A stretch of 64,000 bases of DNA from assembly GCF_041395345.1 (NCBI RefSeq), contig NZ_JAWLAR010000012.1:98492-162491 (forward strand). Reading direction: 5' to 3'. The stretch is from Dokdonella sp041395345 (GTDB taxonomy: Bacteria > Pseudomonadota > Gammaproteobacteria > Xanthomonadales > Rhodanobacteraceae). The notes below the pieces were generated by a model. It had not been told where the DNA came from. It worked only from the letters and a program-made list of their open reading frames with translations, and ran no database searches. Shown piece after piece: positions 56,470-64,000 of the stretch (positions within the stretch are counted from its first letter, which is position 1; each line of letters opens with the position of its first letter). The position numbers and the translations under genes are program-made.

Positions 56470-56802
56470 ATGAACATGAAGACCATTCTCGCCAGCCTGG
56501 CCCTTTCCCTGGCTCTGGCCCTTCCCGCATTCGCTGCGGAACCCGTCGACATCAACAGCGCAGACGCAAGCACGCTTGCCGAAGGCCTGACCGGTGTCGG
56601 CCTGAGCAAGGCCGAGGCCATCATCGCCTACCGCGATGAGCATGGCCCGTTCGCAAGCGCCGAGGACCTGGCCCAGGTCAAGGGCATTGGCGACAAGCTG
56701 GTCGAGCGCAATCGCGAAAACATCGTGGTCGGCGGCGCCAAGGCAAAGGCCTCGGCCAGCAAGTCCTCGGCCAAGTCAGCGAAGGTTGCGTCGACTGACT
56801 GA
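56470..56802 (+). CDS. ComEA-like helix-hairpin-helix protein, exported
   Basis: 110 residues. Signal peptide (MKTILASLALSLALALPAFA), then a double HhH module VDINSADASTLAEGLTGVGL and KAEAIIAYRDEHGPF, with LAQVKGIGDKLVERNRENIV. The C-terminal tail is Lys/Ala/Ser-rich. Such proteins bind DNA in the periplasm in competence systems; no other com gene is near. Confidence 0.88.
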   Translation: MNMKTILASLALSLALALPAFAAEPVDINSADASTLAEGLTGVGLSKAEAIIAYRDEHGPFASAEDLAQVKGIGDKLVERNRENIVVGGAKAKASASKSSAKSAKVASTD

Positions 56803-57024
56803 GAGGTCGGCAACGGGTTGATGCGATCCAGTCAGATCGCATCAACCCCTACCGCCGCAAGTCCGGTGAGACGGCCATGGACAGCGGCCCTGCACAAGCA
56901 TCAAGGCAAAATCCGGACCGTTCGAGCGCCTGAACAAGTCAGGCCGAGCATCGGAAGTTTGCGATTCACGCCTTCAGAAGCGGCAAATCCGCGTGCTAGA
57001 CTTCGCGCCCCGGTCGGTGCGCAC

Positions 57025-57486
57025 ATGATTCTTCCCCGCTATCACATCAGCCCATCCCTTATTCCGGATGCCGGACAAGGCATGTTCCTTGACCAGACTG
57101 TCGAACCCGGCAGCATCCTGATTGCTCCGGATGCCATTCCGCAAACCTGGACTTTCAGCGAAGTCATGGCGATGCCGAATGCCCGCGAACTGCTGCCGGC
57201 AACGGTACGCTGGTTCGAAGATCGCTACACGATTTCGAATGACTGGCCGGACGAATGTTTCGTCAATCACTCGTTTGCGCCAACCGGCCTCTGGCATCTG
57301 GGATTCGTTTTCGCAACGGCCCGGCTCGGGAGCGGAACGGAGATTACCGTTGACTATCGCCACCTGCTCGCCCCAGGGCAGGAGGAAGATTTCCACGATG
57401 CGGAAAGCGGACAGCCGATCGTCGGATTCACCTGGAAAGAAAGTCTCAGAGCGTCCTCGCAGGCGTTGCTCCGACTTCTGGACTGA
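57025..57486 (+). CDS. SET-domain protein (second copy type)
   Basis: 153 residues from ATG 57025 (an in-frame ATG at 56818 would add an unrelated region). SET-like order: GQGMFLDQTVEPGSILIAPD, WPDECFVNHSFAPTGLWHLG (NHS kept, Cys replaced by Phe), RLGSGTEITVDYRHLL. No post-SET cysteines. It differs clearly from the SET protein at 53396. Followed by a GNAT gene 9 bases downstream. Confidence 0.75.
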   Translation: MILPRYHISPSLIPDAGQGMFLDQTVEPGSILIAPDAIPQTWTFSEVMAMPNARELLPATVRWFEDRYTISNDWPDECFVNHSFAPTGLWHLGFVFATARLGSGTEITVDYRHLLAPGQEEDFHDAESGQPIVGFTWKESLRASSQALLRLLD

Positions 57487-57495
57487 AGCCACGCC

Positions 57496-58020
57496 ATGCT
57501 TGAAATCCCCGTACTGATCACCGAGCGTCTGCGCCTGACGGCGCTGTCCGAGCGCCATTTTGAACTGTACTCGGCCATGCTGGCCGATGCGTCGAGCACG
57601 CGCTTTGTCGGCGATGGCCAGCCGCTGGATCGCATGAACGCCTGGCGCTCGATGGCCATGCTGATCGGCCACTGGGCCTTGCGCGGCTATGGCATGTGGG
57701 CCGTCGAGCTGAAGGGAAGCGGAGAGTTCATCGGTCGCGTCGGACTGCACAACCCGGAAGGCTGGCCCGACCTCGAACTGGGCTGGATGTTGCGTCCGGA
57801 GCATCGGCACAAGGGCTATGCGACCGAGGCGGCGCATGCCGCGCTCGCCTATGCGTTCACGCGCCTCGGTGCAGAACGAGCGATCAGCCTGATTCGCACC
57901 GAGAATACGGAGTCCGAACGCGTCGCACGCCGCCTCGGTGGGCGCCAGTCGACGACCATCGATTTCCTCGGCAGCGCGACCCTCGTCTATACCTACCACC
58001 GGCCCGACAGCCCCAACTGA
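57496..58020 (+). CDS. GNAT acetyltransferase (RimJ/RimL-like)
   Basis: 174 residues. Begins LEIPVLITERLRLTALSERH, acetyl-CoA site ELGWMLRPEHRHKGYATEAA, and C-terminal RTENTESERVARRLGG. Full-length for the family. Substrate unknown. Likely co-transcribed with the SET gene and the HutD homologue. Confidence 0.9.
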   Translation: MLEIPVLITERLRLTALSERHFELYSAMLADASSTRFVGDGQPLDRMNAWRSMAMLIGHWALRGYGMWAVELKGSGEFIGRVGLHNPEGWPDLELGWMLRPEHRHKGYATEAAHAALAYAFTRLGAERAISLIRTENTESERVARRLGGRQSTTIDFLGSATLVYTYHRPDSPN

Positions 58021-58034
58021 TCCGGGTTCCCGCC

Positions 58035-58637
58035 ATGCGCCTGCTGCGACCCAGTGACTACCGACGCACACGCTGGAAGAACGACGGCGGCTGGACCACC
58101 GAAATCGCCAGCTGCGAGGACAATTGCAACCAGACGGATTTCGTCTGGCGAGTCAGCATTGCCGAGATCGAGAGCGATGGGCCGTTCTCCAGCTTTCCCG
58201 GCGTGCGCCGCGATCTGCTCATGCTGGCCGGCAACGGCATGGAGCTCGATATCAACGAGCAAGCGCCGCGCCGCCTCGACAAGCGCTTCGAGCACGTTCG
58301 CTTCGAAGGTGAAGATTCAGTCCATTGCCGCCTGCTTGCCGGCCCCACCCGGGACTTCAACGTGATGACGCGGCGCGACTCGGCCACCGCCGAGGTCCAT
58401 GCCCGACCGATCAATGGCACGATGCTGGCGTTTTCAGAGGCCGGCTCAACCTGGCTTGTTCATGTCTTCGCCGGACAAATCACGGCCAGAACCGGCCATC
58501 AGGCTATCGAAGCCGGAGCGAATGCCACCCTGATCATCGAATCGGTCTCGGACAGGCGCGAACGCATCGTTCTTGAAGGCGGCGGGGAACTGGTCCTGGT
58601 CCGCTTCAACACGCTCGAGTGCAAACCCGCCGAATAA
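58035..58637 (+). CDS. HutD/Ves family protein
   Basis: 200 residues from ATG 58035, 14 bases after the GNAT stop. HutD/Ves cupin features: RRTRWKNDGGWTTEIAS, FVWRVSIAEIESDGPFSSFP, RDLLMLAGNGMELDI and RDFNVMTRR. HutD is often encoded with histidine-utilisation genes; here it converges on the ammonia-lyase operon at 58698-62280. Confidence 0.85.
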   Translation: MRLLRPSDYRRTRWKNDGGWTTEIASCEDNCNQTDFVWRVSIAEIESDGPFSSFPGVRRDLLMLAGNGMELDINEQAPRRLDKRFEHVRFEGEDSVHCRLLAGPTRDFNVMTRRDSATAEVHARPINGTMLAFSEAGSTWLVHVFAGQITARTGHQAIEAGANATLIIESVSDRRERIVLEGGGELVLVRFNTLECKPAE

Positions 58638-58670
58638 CCGGGGTCAGCGGTCTTCCCCGCTAAAGTTCCA

Positions 58671-58694
58671 TCCCGATTCCCGAATCCCGAATCC
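58671..58694. repeat. GGGATT-type simple repeat
   Basis: TCCCGATTCCCGAATCCCGA-type tract between the convergent HutD and Rieske genes; same family as at 2814-3020 and 19487-19520. Confidence 0.6.
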
Positions 58695-58697
58695 AGG

Positions 58698-59012
58698 CTA
58701 TCGATCGTCCCGCGAGTAAACCCAGCCGTCCTCGACCTTGACCGGGAACTTCGCGGTTGGCTCGTAGGCAGGCGGGCACAAGGCAGCACCCGTGCGCACG
58801 TCGAATCGTGCGCCATGGCGCGGGCACTCCACTTCGAATCCCTCGATCGGGCCGCCGGTCAACTCGCTGCCATCGTGCGTGCAGATATCTTCAATCGCGT
58901 AGAGCTCGCCATCGACGTTGAACACGGCGATGGGGGTATCCCCGTCCCAGCCTGTCTGGCATTCGCCGGGCAGCAATTCGGCCATGTGGCAGATGCGCAC
59001 CCATTCACTCAC
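58698..59012 (-). CDS. Rieske-type [2Fe-2S] ferredoxin
   Basis: 104 residues from GTG 59012, overlapping the ammonia-lyase stop (GTGA). Cluster motifs CTHDGSEL and CPRHGARF with the paired Cys and His ligands; begins SEWVRICHMAELLPGECQ. Small soluble Rieske ferredoxins serve as electron donors to oxygenases or reductases. Its pairing with an ammonia-lyase is unusual and no oxygenase partner is in the window. Confidence 0.9.
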   Translation of the reverse strand: MSEWVRICHMAELLPGECQTGWDGDTPIAVFNVDGELYAIEDICTHDGSELTGGPIEGFEVECPRHGARFDVRTGAALCPPAYEPTAKFPVKVEDGWVYSRDDR

Positions 59013-60901
59013 GGTGTTGCATCCAGCAGAGCGTTGCCTGCGACAAGTTCGCAGATGCGGCGCACGTCGCCGTCCATGGCGCGATCGCGCTGCATGAAAT
59101 CGATACACTGGCGAATCCGCGCATGGGCCTTCCGCACAGCCGAGCCTGCGTGAAACTCGCCCGCCTCGGTCAGGGCCTTCATGAGACCACGGATCTCCGC
59201 GGCGAATGCGGCATGACTCGGATGATCCTCGCGCGGCGCGTTGCTGATCTTGGCCGCCAGCGCCGACCAGTCGCCACGCTCGGCCAGACTGCGCGCGGCA
59301 TTCAGCATGTCCTGGCGATATTCGAGGGCCTGCGCCGCCGTGTACAGTTCAAGCGCAAGCACGTGGCTGAGATCCTCGGTCATCTCGAGCACGTGGCGCG
59401 CCTCGTTGGTGCCCATCGAGACATGATCCTCGGCATTGGCGCTGGTCGGTATCGAGTACACCGATGCCGGATGCGCGCGCGTTGCGAGATCGTTGACCAG
59501 GGCAGCAGCCGTGTATTGCACAATCATGAAACCGGAGTCGGTCGCATCTTCATTGCCGATCAGGAAGGCCGGCAGGCCGTCATTGTTGGCCGGGTCGACG
59601 AGCTTGTTGAGGCGCCGCTCCGAAATCGATGCAAGCACCGGGATCGCGGCCTTGACGTAGCTCATCGCCAGCGCCAGCGGCATGCCGTGGAAGTGACCTG
59701 CGGAAATGACCTGATCCTCGATGTAGCGCGGATTTTCCGCCTCCGGGAAGACCAGGGGATTGTCGGTCACGGAGTTCAGCTCGATGTCGATGATGCGGCA
59801 GGCCTGTTCCCAGGCGTCGCGCACGGCACCGTGCACCTGCGGCATGCAGCGCAGACAATAGGCATCCTGCGGCTGGTGTTTCTTGCCACCCTTGAACGGC
59901 AGGAATCGCTCGTAGAACGCCTCGCGACCATGCCGCTGCGATGGCGGAACATAGTCCCAGCAGATATCGAAACGCCGCTGCTGTTCGACCGGATCGCTCC
60001 AGGATTCGGCAGTCCAGGTGCGGAAGCGCGGCACCAGGTGGTATGCAATATCGACCAGGGTGGAGCCTGCAAGCAGTTCGCGCAGATGGCGCGCCGTCTC
60101 GACCTGGCCCGGATGCGGGCGCAGGGCATGCACTTCCGGGCGCAGCGCGCCGCTGCGTCCGGCGAACGCATCGAGCGTCATGGCCGCTGCCAGATCGGCC
60201 GTCGCGATCAGATGTTCGATGCGCGACAAGGCGAGTACGGCCGTGGCCAGCATTTGCGTCGTTCCATTGTTGAGGGCCAGGCCCTCCTTGAACGACAGCC
60301 GGATCGGTTCGATGCCGGCCCGCTTGAGCGCCTCGGCTCCCGGGACGCGCTCGCCTTCATGGAAGGCTTCACCGCCACCGAGCAGGACAATCGCGAGATG
60401 CGACAACGGCGCGAGATCACCGCTGGCGCCCACCGATCCCTTGGCCGGAATGACCGGAATCACGTTTCGATTGAGCAGGGCCGTGAGTGCCTCAAGAGTG
60501 GAGACGCGTATGCCCGAGTGTCCACGCAACAAGGTATTGATGCGGATCGCGAGGATCGCCCGCACGACATCAGGCGCCAGCGGCGCACCGACGCAGACTG
60601 CGTGCGTGATCAGAAGATTGTGCTGCAACTCTTCGAGCAGGCTACCCTCGAATTGTTCCGGATTGCCACCCGGCAGCTCATCGCGAGCGCGATGTGCACC
60701 GAGCAGCTTGTCTGCATTGCTGCCAAACCCCGTCGTCACGCCATAGACCGGCTCGCCGCAGCTGACTTTTTCGGCGAGGAAATCCGCCGCCCGCTGTACC
60801 CGCGCCAGGGCCGCCGGCGCCAGCGAGACTGTGGTCCCGCGACTGGCAATCTCGACGACTTGCGAGCGAGTCAGCGAGGAACCATCCAGCACGATCGTCA
60901 T
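59009..60901 (-). CDS. hutH: Aromatic amino acid ammonia-lyase (histidine ammonia-lyase family), long form
   Basis: 630 residues, versus ~510 for typical HutH. The MIO prosthetic group forms from ASG (A159-G161) in GSVGASGDLAPLSHL. Other signatures: VYGVTTGFGSNAD with Tyr53, LQHNLLITH (H100), LNSVTDNPLVFPEAENP, GNEDATDSGFM, HPASVYSIPTSANAEDHVSM. Two insertions lie after GFGSNAD (lid loop) and before QDAYCLRCMPQVHGA, plus an extended C-terminal helical tail. The GFGSNAD form resembles eukaryotic PAL more than short HutH, so substrate (His, Phe or Tyr) is uncertain. Neighbouring HutD favours histidine. Confidence 0.78.
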   Translation of the reverse strand: MTIVLDGSSLTRSQVVEIASRGTTVSLAPAALARVQRAADFLAEKVSCGEPVYGVTTGFGSNADKLLGAHRARDELPGGNPEQFEGSLLEELQHNLLITHAVCVGAPLAPDVVRAILAIRINTLLRGHSGIRVSTLEALTALLNRNVIPVIPAKGSVGASGDLAPLSHLAIVLLGGGEAFHEGERVPGAEALKRAGIEPIRLSFKEGLALNNGTTQMLATAVLALSRIEHLIATADLAAAMTLDAFAGRSGALRPEVHALRPHPGQVETARHLRELLAGSTLVDIAYHLVPRFRTWTAESWSDPVEQQRRFDICWDYVPPSQRHGREAFYERFLPFKGGKKHQPQDAYCLRCMPQVHGAVRDAWEQACRIIDIELNSVTDNPLVFPEAENPRYIEDQVISAGHFHGMPLALAMSYVKAAIPVLASISERRLNKLVDPANNDGLPAFLIGNEDATDSGFMIVQYTAAALVNDLATRAHPASVYSIPTSANAEDHVSMGTNEARHVLEMTEDLSHVLALELYTAAQALEYRQDMLNAARSLAERGDWSALAAKISNAPREDHPSHAAFAAEIRGLMKALTEAGEFHAGSAVRKAHARIRQCIDFMQRDRAMDGDVRRICELVAGNALLDATP

Positions 60902-62280
60902 GCTCTTGCTCCCATGGCTGCACTCTGTTCAAGTTCGACGCGCAGGCTCTTGACCAGCTCGGGGCGCGCCACTTCAAACTGATCTTCGCGACGCAGATCC
61001 TTGACCGTGACCGTACCGTTCGCAATCTCGTTTTCGCCCAGCACAAGCACGAAGCGGATACCGGCGCGATCGGCGTACTTGAACTGCTTGCCGAGCTTTG
61101 AGGGCTCCATGACCACTTCGGTATTGATGCCGGCCTGGCGCAACTCGGTGGCCAGGGCAAGGTAGGCCGGCAGTTGCGCCTCATCCATCTGCGTTACCAG
61201 CGCCTGCACCGAGCTGCTTGCCGTCCCGATCAACCCGGCCTCGCGCAACTGCCAGTACAGTCGCGTCGCGCCGATCGAAATGCCGACGCCGGGCAGACTC
61301 GATTTCGTGTAGTTGCCGGCCAGGTTTTCGTAGCGTCCGCCCGAGCAGATGGAACCAATCTGCGGATGTTCGTTCAAGGTCGTTTCGTAGACGGTGCCGG
61401 TGTAGTAGTCAAGGCCACGCGCAATCGAAAGATTCAACGCGTAATGCGATTCCGGCACGCCGAAGGCCTTGATCAGGTTCAGAACTTCACGCAGTTCGGC
61501 TCGACCCTGCTCGAAGGTCTCGCTTCCGCTTCCGAGCGCGTCGAGTTTTTCCAGCGCATCGGCCAGAGAGATCGATCGCACCTGCACGAAAGCGAGAATC
61601 CTGTCCACGGTCGCTGTGTCGAGGCCAAACGCGGCACCGGTCAGTGTTTCCCGCACATGATCGATGCCGCGCTTGTCGAGCTTGTCGACTTCGCGCAGGA
61701 CGGCCATCTGTTTCTCGCCATCGGCGATGCCAAGCCCTTCGAACCAGCCGCGCATGAGACGCCGATTGTTGAGCTGGATGGTGAATGGTCCGATGGCCAG
61801 ATCGCGAAACACGCCGTATATCGTTGCCGGTATTTCGGCGTCGTAGCGAACCGACAGCGAGTCCTTGCCGATCACGTCGATATCGCACTGATAGAACTCG
61901 CGGAATCGACCGCGTTGGGCACGCTCGCCTCGATAGACACGCTGAATCTGGTAGCGGCGGAACGGAAAGCTCAGGTCGTGCTCGTGCTCGGCGACATAGC
62001 GGGCCAGAGGCACGGTCAGGTCGAAGCGAAGGGCCAGCTCGGGCTTGTCGCCCTGCTCCAGCGCGCCGGTCGACTGCACGAAATAGACCTGGCGCTCGGT
62101 CTCGCCGCCGGACTTGGTCAGCAGGACGTCGGCAAATTCCATGACCGGTGTCTCGATCGGCAGGAAACCGAAACGCTCGAAGTTGCTGCGCACGGTATCC
62201 AGCATGCCCTGGAAGGCGATCTGGTCCAGCGGCAGCAGCTCTAGCACGCCGGGCATGGTGCGGGCGGGGGTCAAAGGCAT
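60898..62280 (-). CDS. hisS: Histidyl-tRNA synthetase
   Basis: 460 residues. Motif 2 PFRRYQIQRVYRGERAQRGR, histidine-specific motifs LSIARGLDYYTGTVYE and GGRYENLAG, and the C-terminal anticodon-binding domain VLVLGENEIANGTVTVKDL. Class II synthetase for tRNA-His. It overlaps the downstream ammonia-lyase start by 4 bases (ATGA), an unusual link between charging and breaking histidine. Confidence 0.96.
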   Translation of the reverse strand: MPLTPARTMPGVLELLPLDQIAFQGMLDTVRSNFERFGFLPIETPVMEFADVLLTKSGGETERQVYFVQSTGALEQGDKPELALRFDLTVPLARYVAEHEHDLSFPFRRYQIQRVYRGERAQRGRFREFYQCDIDVIGKDSLSVRYDAEIPATIYGVFRDLAIGPFTIQLNNRRLMRGWFEGLGIADGEKQMAVLREVDKLDKRGIDHVRETLTGAAFGLDTATVDRILAFVQVRSISLADALEKLDALGSGSETFEQGRAELREVLNLIKAFGVPESHYALNLSIARGLDYYTGTVYETTLNEHPQIGSICSGGRYENLAGNYTKSSLPGVGISIGATRLYWQLREAGLIGTASSSVQALVTQMDEAQLPAYLALATELRQAGINTEVVMEPSKLGKQFKYADRAGIRFVLVLGENEIANGTVTVKDLRREDQFEVARPELVKSLRVELEQSAAMGARA

Positions 62281-62363
62281 GTGGATCCTCGAAAAGACGC
62301 GATCGGCGCGGGCGAAACGGCCGCATAGATTAGCAGAACGACCGTTCCGGCCAGAATCAGGCG

Positions 62364-62392
62364 TTGCACTGCAACAGCGCCACCGCTATCAT
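62364..62392 (+). promoter_or_regulatory. Sigma70 promoter for tRNA-Pro
   Basis: TTGCAC (62364-62369), 17-base spacer, TATCAT (62387-62392). The start would be near 62399, 23 bases before the mature tRNA. Confidence 0.7.
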
Positions 62393-62421
62393 TCGCGGCC
62401 CGCCAGAACGCGGGCCGGTAT

Positions 62422-62498
<77 letters not shown>

Positions 62499-62512
62499 CT
62501 TATTCAAACAAG

Positions 62513-62538
62513 AAGGGCCACCCGTCTGGGTGGCCCTT
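62513..62538. terminator. Bidirectional hairpin terminator
   Basis: AAGGGCCACCC (62513-62523), loop GTCT, GGGTGGCCCTT (62528-62538). Placed to stop the tRNA transcript rightward and the efflux gene leftward. Confidence 0.8.
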
Positions 62539-62576
62539 TGCATTGCGGCGCCATGAACCCTTGCCGATGAGTGGCC

Positions 62577-64000
62577 TCAACGCTGAATCGGCGTCTCCGG
62601 GGCCGCGACCGGCAAGGCGGTGCTGGCCGGCTCCAGGTCAGGCCTGGCCGCTTGGCGCGAAACGCCTGCCAGGGTGGCATCCGACCAGCCGCCGCCAAGG
62701 GCACGGTACAGATCCACATAGGCCTGCAGGTGATTCAGGCGCGCCCGCGCGAGTTCGAGCTGCGCCGAGAACTGCTGGCGCTGGGCATCGAGAACATCCA
62801 GATAGCCCACCACACCCGCCTTGTAGCGCATGTTCTGCAGGCGCAGCGACTCCGCAGCCGCCTTGGCGCTGACCGCGGCCTGCTCGACGACATCGGCGCC
62901 GAGTTCCGCTGCAGCCATGGAATCGCTGACTTCGCGCATGGCGTTGAGCACGGTTGAGCGATAGGACAGTACGGCGACTTCCGCCTGTGCACGTGCGCCA
63001 CTGACGCCGGCCGAACCCCTGCCCCAGTCAATCAGGGGTAAAGACACGTTCGGGCCCCATGACCAGACATCAGCGGTGGACCCGCTGTTGTCGAAAACAT
63101 CGCCCAGGTCGATGCCGAGGCGGCCGAGAAATCCGCCCAGGCCGATGGTGGGAACCGGAAACCGATTGGCAATGGCCACGCCGATCCGCGCCGTGGCCGC
63201 GTGCAGTACCTGTTCGCTCGCGCGCACGTCGGGCCGTCGCACAAGCAACTCCGAAGGCAGGCCGAGAGCCGGGAACGCCGGAACCTTCGGCAGAATCGCA
63301 TCGTCACTGCGCTGGATCGAGGTCGGGTACGCGCCGAGCAGAAGGCTCAGCGCATTTTCGGTCGCGATCACGCGCTGCTGCAGCTGCGGAAGGCGCGAAC
63401 GCGTCGCCGCCAACTGGGTGATCGCCTGTTGCTCGTCGGCCGCATTGGCGACCCCGCCACGCATCAGCTGGCGGACCAGTTCCAGCGAGGTTTCCTGGTC
63501 GGCGATATTGGCGCGCGTGATGGAAACTTCCTGATCCAGCTCTCTCAGGCGCAACCAGATTCCGGCCGTGGTTGCCACCAGCGACGACATGACTGCGCGT
63601 GCGCCATCCTCGCTGGCCAGCAGTTCGGCGCGGCTGGCCTCGCTGGCGCGCCGCAGCTTGCCGAAAATATCGATTTCCCAGCTGAAGACCAGGCCGAGCG
63701 AATACGCGCTGTCGTTGTCGCTGCTGGTCGCAGAAGGCGTTGTGGACAATGCACCATTCGCACTCGGGAAGAAGAACGAACGTGTACCGGTCAGCTGGGC
63801 ACGTGCGGCCTCGACGCGCCAGAGTGCGATCTTCAGGTCCAGGTTGCGTTCCACGGCTGCGCGGACGACGGCTGCCATTTCCGCATCTTCGAACAAGTCG
63901 GCCCAGTCGAGATCGGCGAGCGTGCGCGCGGAATCGACACTCAGCGCGCCACGATAGTCGCCGGGAACCTCGAGGTCAGGCCGCGTGTAGTTCGGGCCAA
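62577..64000 (-). CDS. Outer membrane efflux protein (NodT/OprM-type), N-terminus beyond right edge
   Basis: The frame enters from beyond base 64000: GPNYTRPDLEVPGDYRGALS, then DLDWADLFEDAEMAAVVRAA, leading into the two OEP repeats. Family motifs: RNLDLKIALWRVEAARAQLT, LPSELLVRRPDVRASEQVLH and ANRFPVPTIGLGGFLG. At least 474 residues are present, so the missing part is probably only the lipoprotein signal. Forms the outer-membrane channel of an RND or ABC-type tripartite pump; the pump genes would lie to the right. Confidence 0.92.
   Translation of the reverse strand, partial: GPNYTRPDLEVPGDYRGALSVDSARTLADLDWADLFEDAEMAAVVRAAVERNLDLKIALWRVEAARAQLTGTRSFFFPSANGALSTTPSATSSDNDSAYSLGLVFSWEIDIFGKLRRASEASRAELLASEDGARAVMSSLVATTAGIWLRLRELDQEVSITRANIADQETSLELVRQLMRGGVANAADEQQAITQLAATRSRLPQLQQRVIATENALSLLLGAYPTSIQRSDDAILPKVPAFPALGLPSELLVRRPDVRASEQVLHAATARIGVAIANRFPVPTIGLGGFLGRLGIDLGDVFDNSGSTADVWSWGPNVSLPLIDWGRGSAGVSGARAQAEVAVLSYRSTVLNAMREVSDSMAAAELGADVVEQAAVSAKAAAESLRLQNMRYKAGVVGYLDVLDAQRQQFSAQLELARARLNHLQAYVDLYRALGGGWSDATLAGVSRQAARPDLEPASTALPVAAPETPIQR

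Noticed and set aside
56818..57024. Upstream start for the second SET protein
   Set aside because: The added residues do not resemble SET proteins, and ATG 57025 matches the domain start.
59123..60982. 619-codon rightward frame opposite the ammonia-lyase
   Set aside because: Antisense to conserved MIO-lyase motifs; no RBS or domain.

Overview
The window looks like a chromosomal segment of a high-GC gammaproteobacterium, most likely Lysobacterales (Xanthomonadales). Support comes from the rpsT | murJ-ribF-ileS block, a DksA with a long Lys/Ala-rich N-terminal extension, secreted proteins of Lysobacterales style (a subtilase ending in an FLDGFDG motif), and short GGGATTCGGG-type intergenic repeats. 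No transposase, integrase, phage gene or CRISPR array was seen. The order is that of housekeeping chromosome with small accessory patches.

Layout. 0-4 kb: end of a membrane glycosyltransferase-like gene, a 2OG-Fe(II) oxygenase, glmM and dksA, all leftward. 4.1-6.6 kb: an overlapping rightward run yidD-dihydroorotase-LytM peptidase. 6.6-7.8 kb: a methyltransferase followed by a broken acyltransferase. 8-12 kb: PHA depolymerase, a PadR/HAAS membrane-sensor pair and a cyclophilin. 12.2-20.4 kb: ileS, ribF, murJ, rpsT, obgE, rpmA and rplU. 20.6-24 kb: corC, a DUF4105 gene and a DUF819 gene, all read with many frame breaks. 24.3-27.4 kb: a DJ-1/PfpI protein and a two-component pair. 27.7-29.3 kb: phoH, a tiny secreted ORF and ybeY, overlapping. 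29.3-35.5 kb: a BNR-repeat secreted protein, two orphan genes of visibly lower GC, and a large secreted subtilase. 35.8-39 kb: uvrA and a thioesterase. 39.1-43.3 kb: a frame-broken TonB receptor and nirS, both truncated, between two 393-bp direct repeats. 43.7-46.5 kb: a two-subunit molybdenum hydroxylase. 46.7-58 kb: a hydrolase, an EF-G paralogue, M19 and M20 peptidases, two SET-domain proteins, RNase T2, a ComEA-like protein and a GNAT. 58-62.3 kb: a HutD homologue facing a Rieske-ammonia-lyase-hisS overlap operon. 62.4 kb to the end: tRNA-Pro and the start of an outer-membrane efflux gene.

Two features stand out. First, frame breaks are confined to three blocks (6.57-7.2, 19.7-24.0 and 39.1-43.3 kb). 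One of them includes the essential ribosomal genes rplU and rpmA, so these blocks are better explained by poor consensus sequence (patched or gap-filled assembly) than by real gene decay. The 4.2-kb nirS block, sitting between diverged copies of the thioesterase 3' end, may be a mis-join. Second, a palindromic intergenic repeat found downstream of ileS also lies in frame inside the ileS editing domain, resembling the protein-coding palindromic elements known from Rickettsia.

Functionally the window mixes cell-envelope building (glmM, murJ, LytM), translation (ileS, hisS, obgE, rpsT, EF-G paralogue, ybeY), nucleotide and cofactor synthesis (dihydroorotase, ribF), carbon storage turnover (PHA depolymerase), amino-acid breakdown (ammonia-lyase/HutD) and denitrification (nirS).
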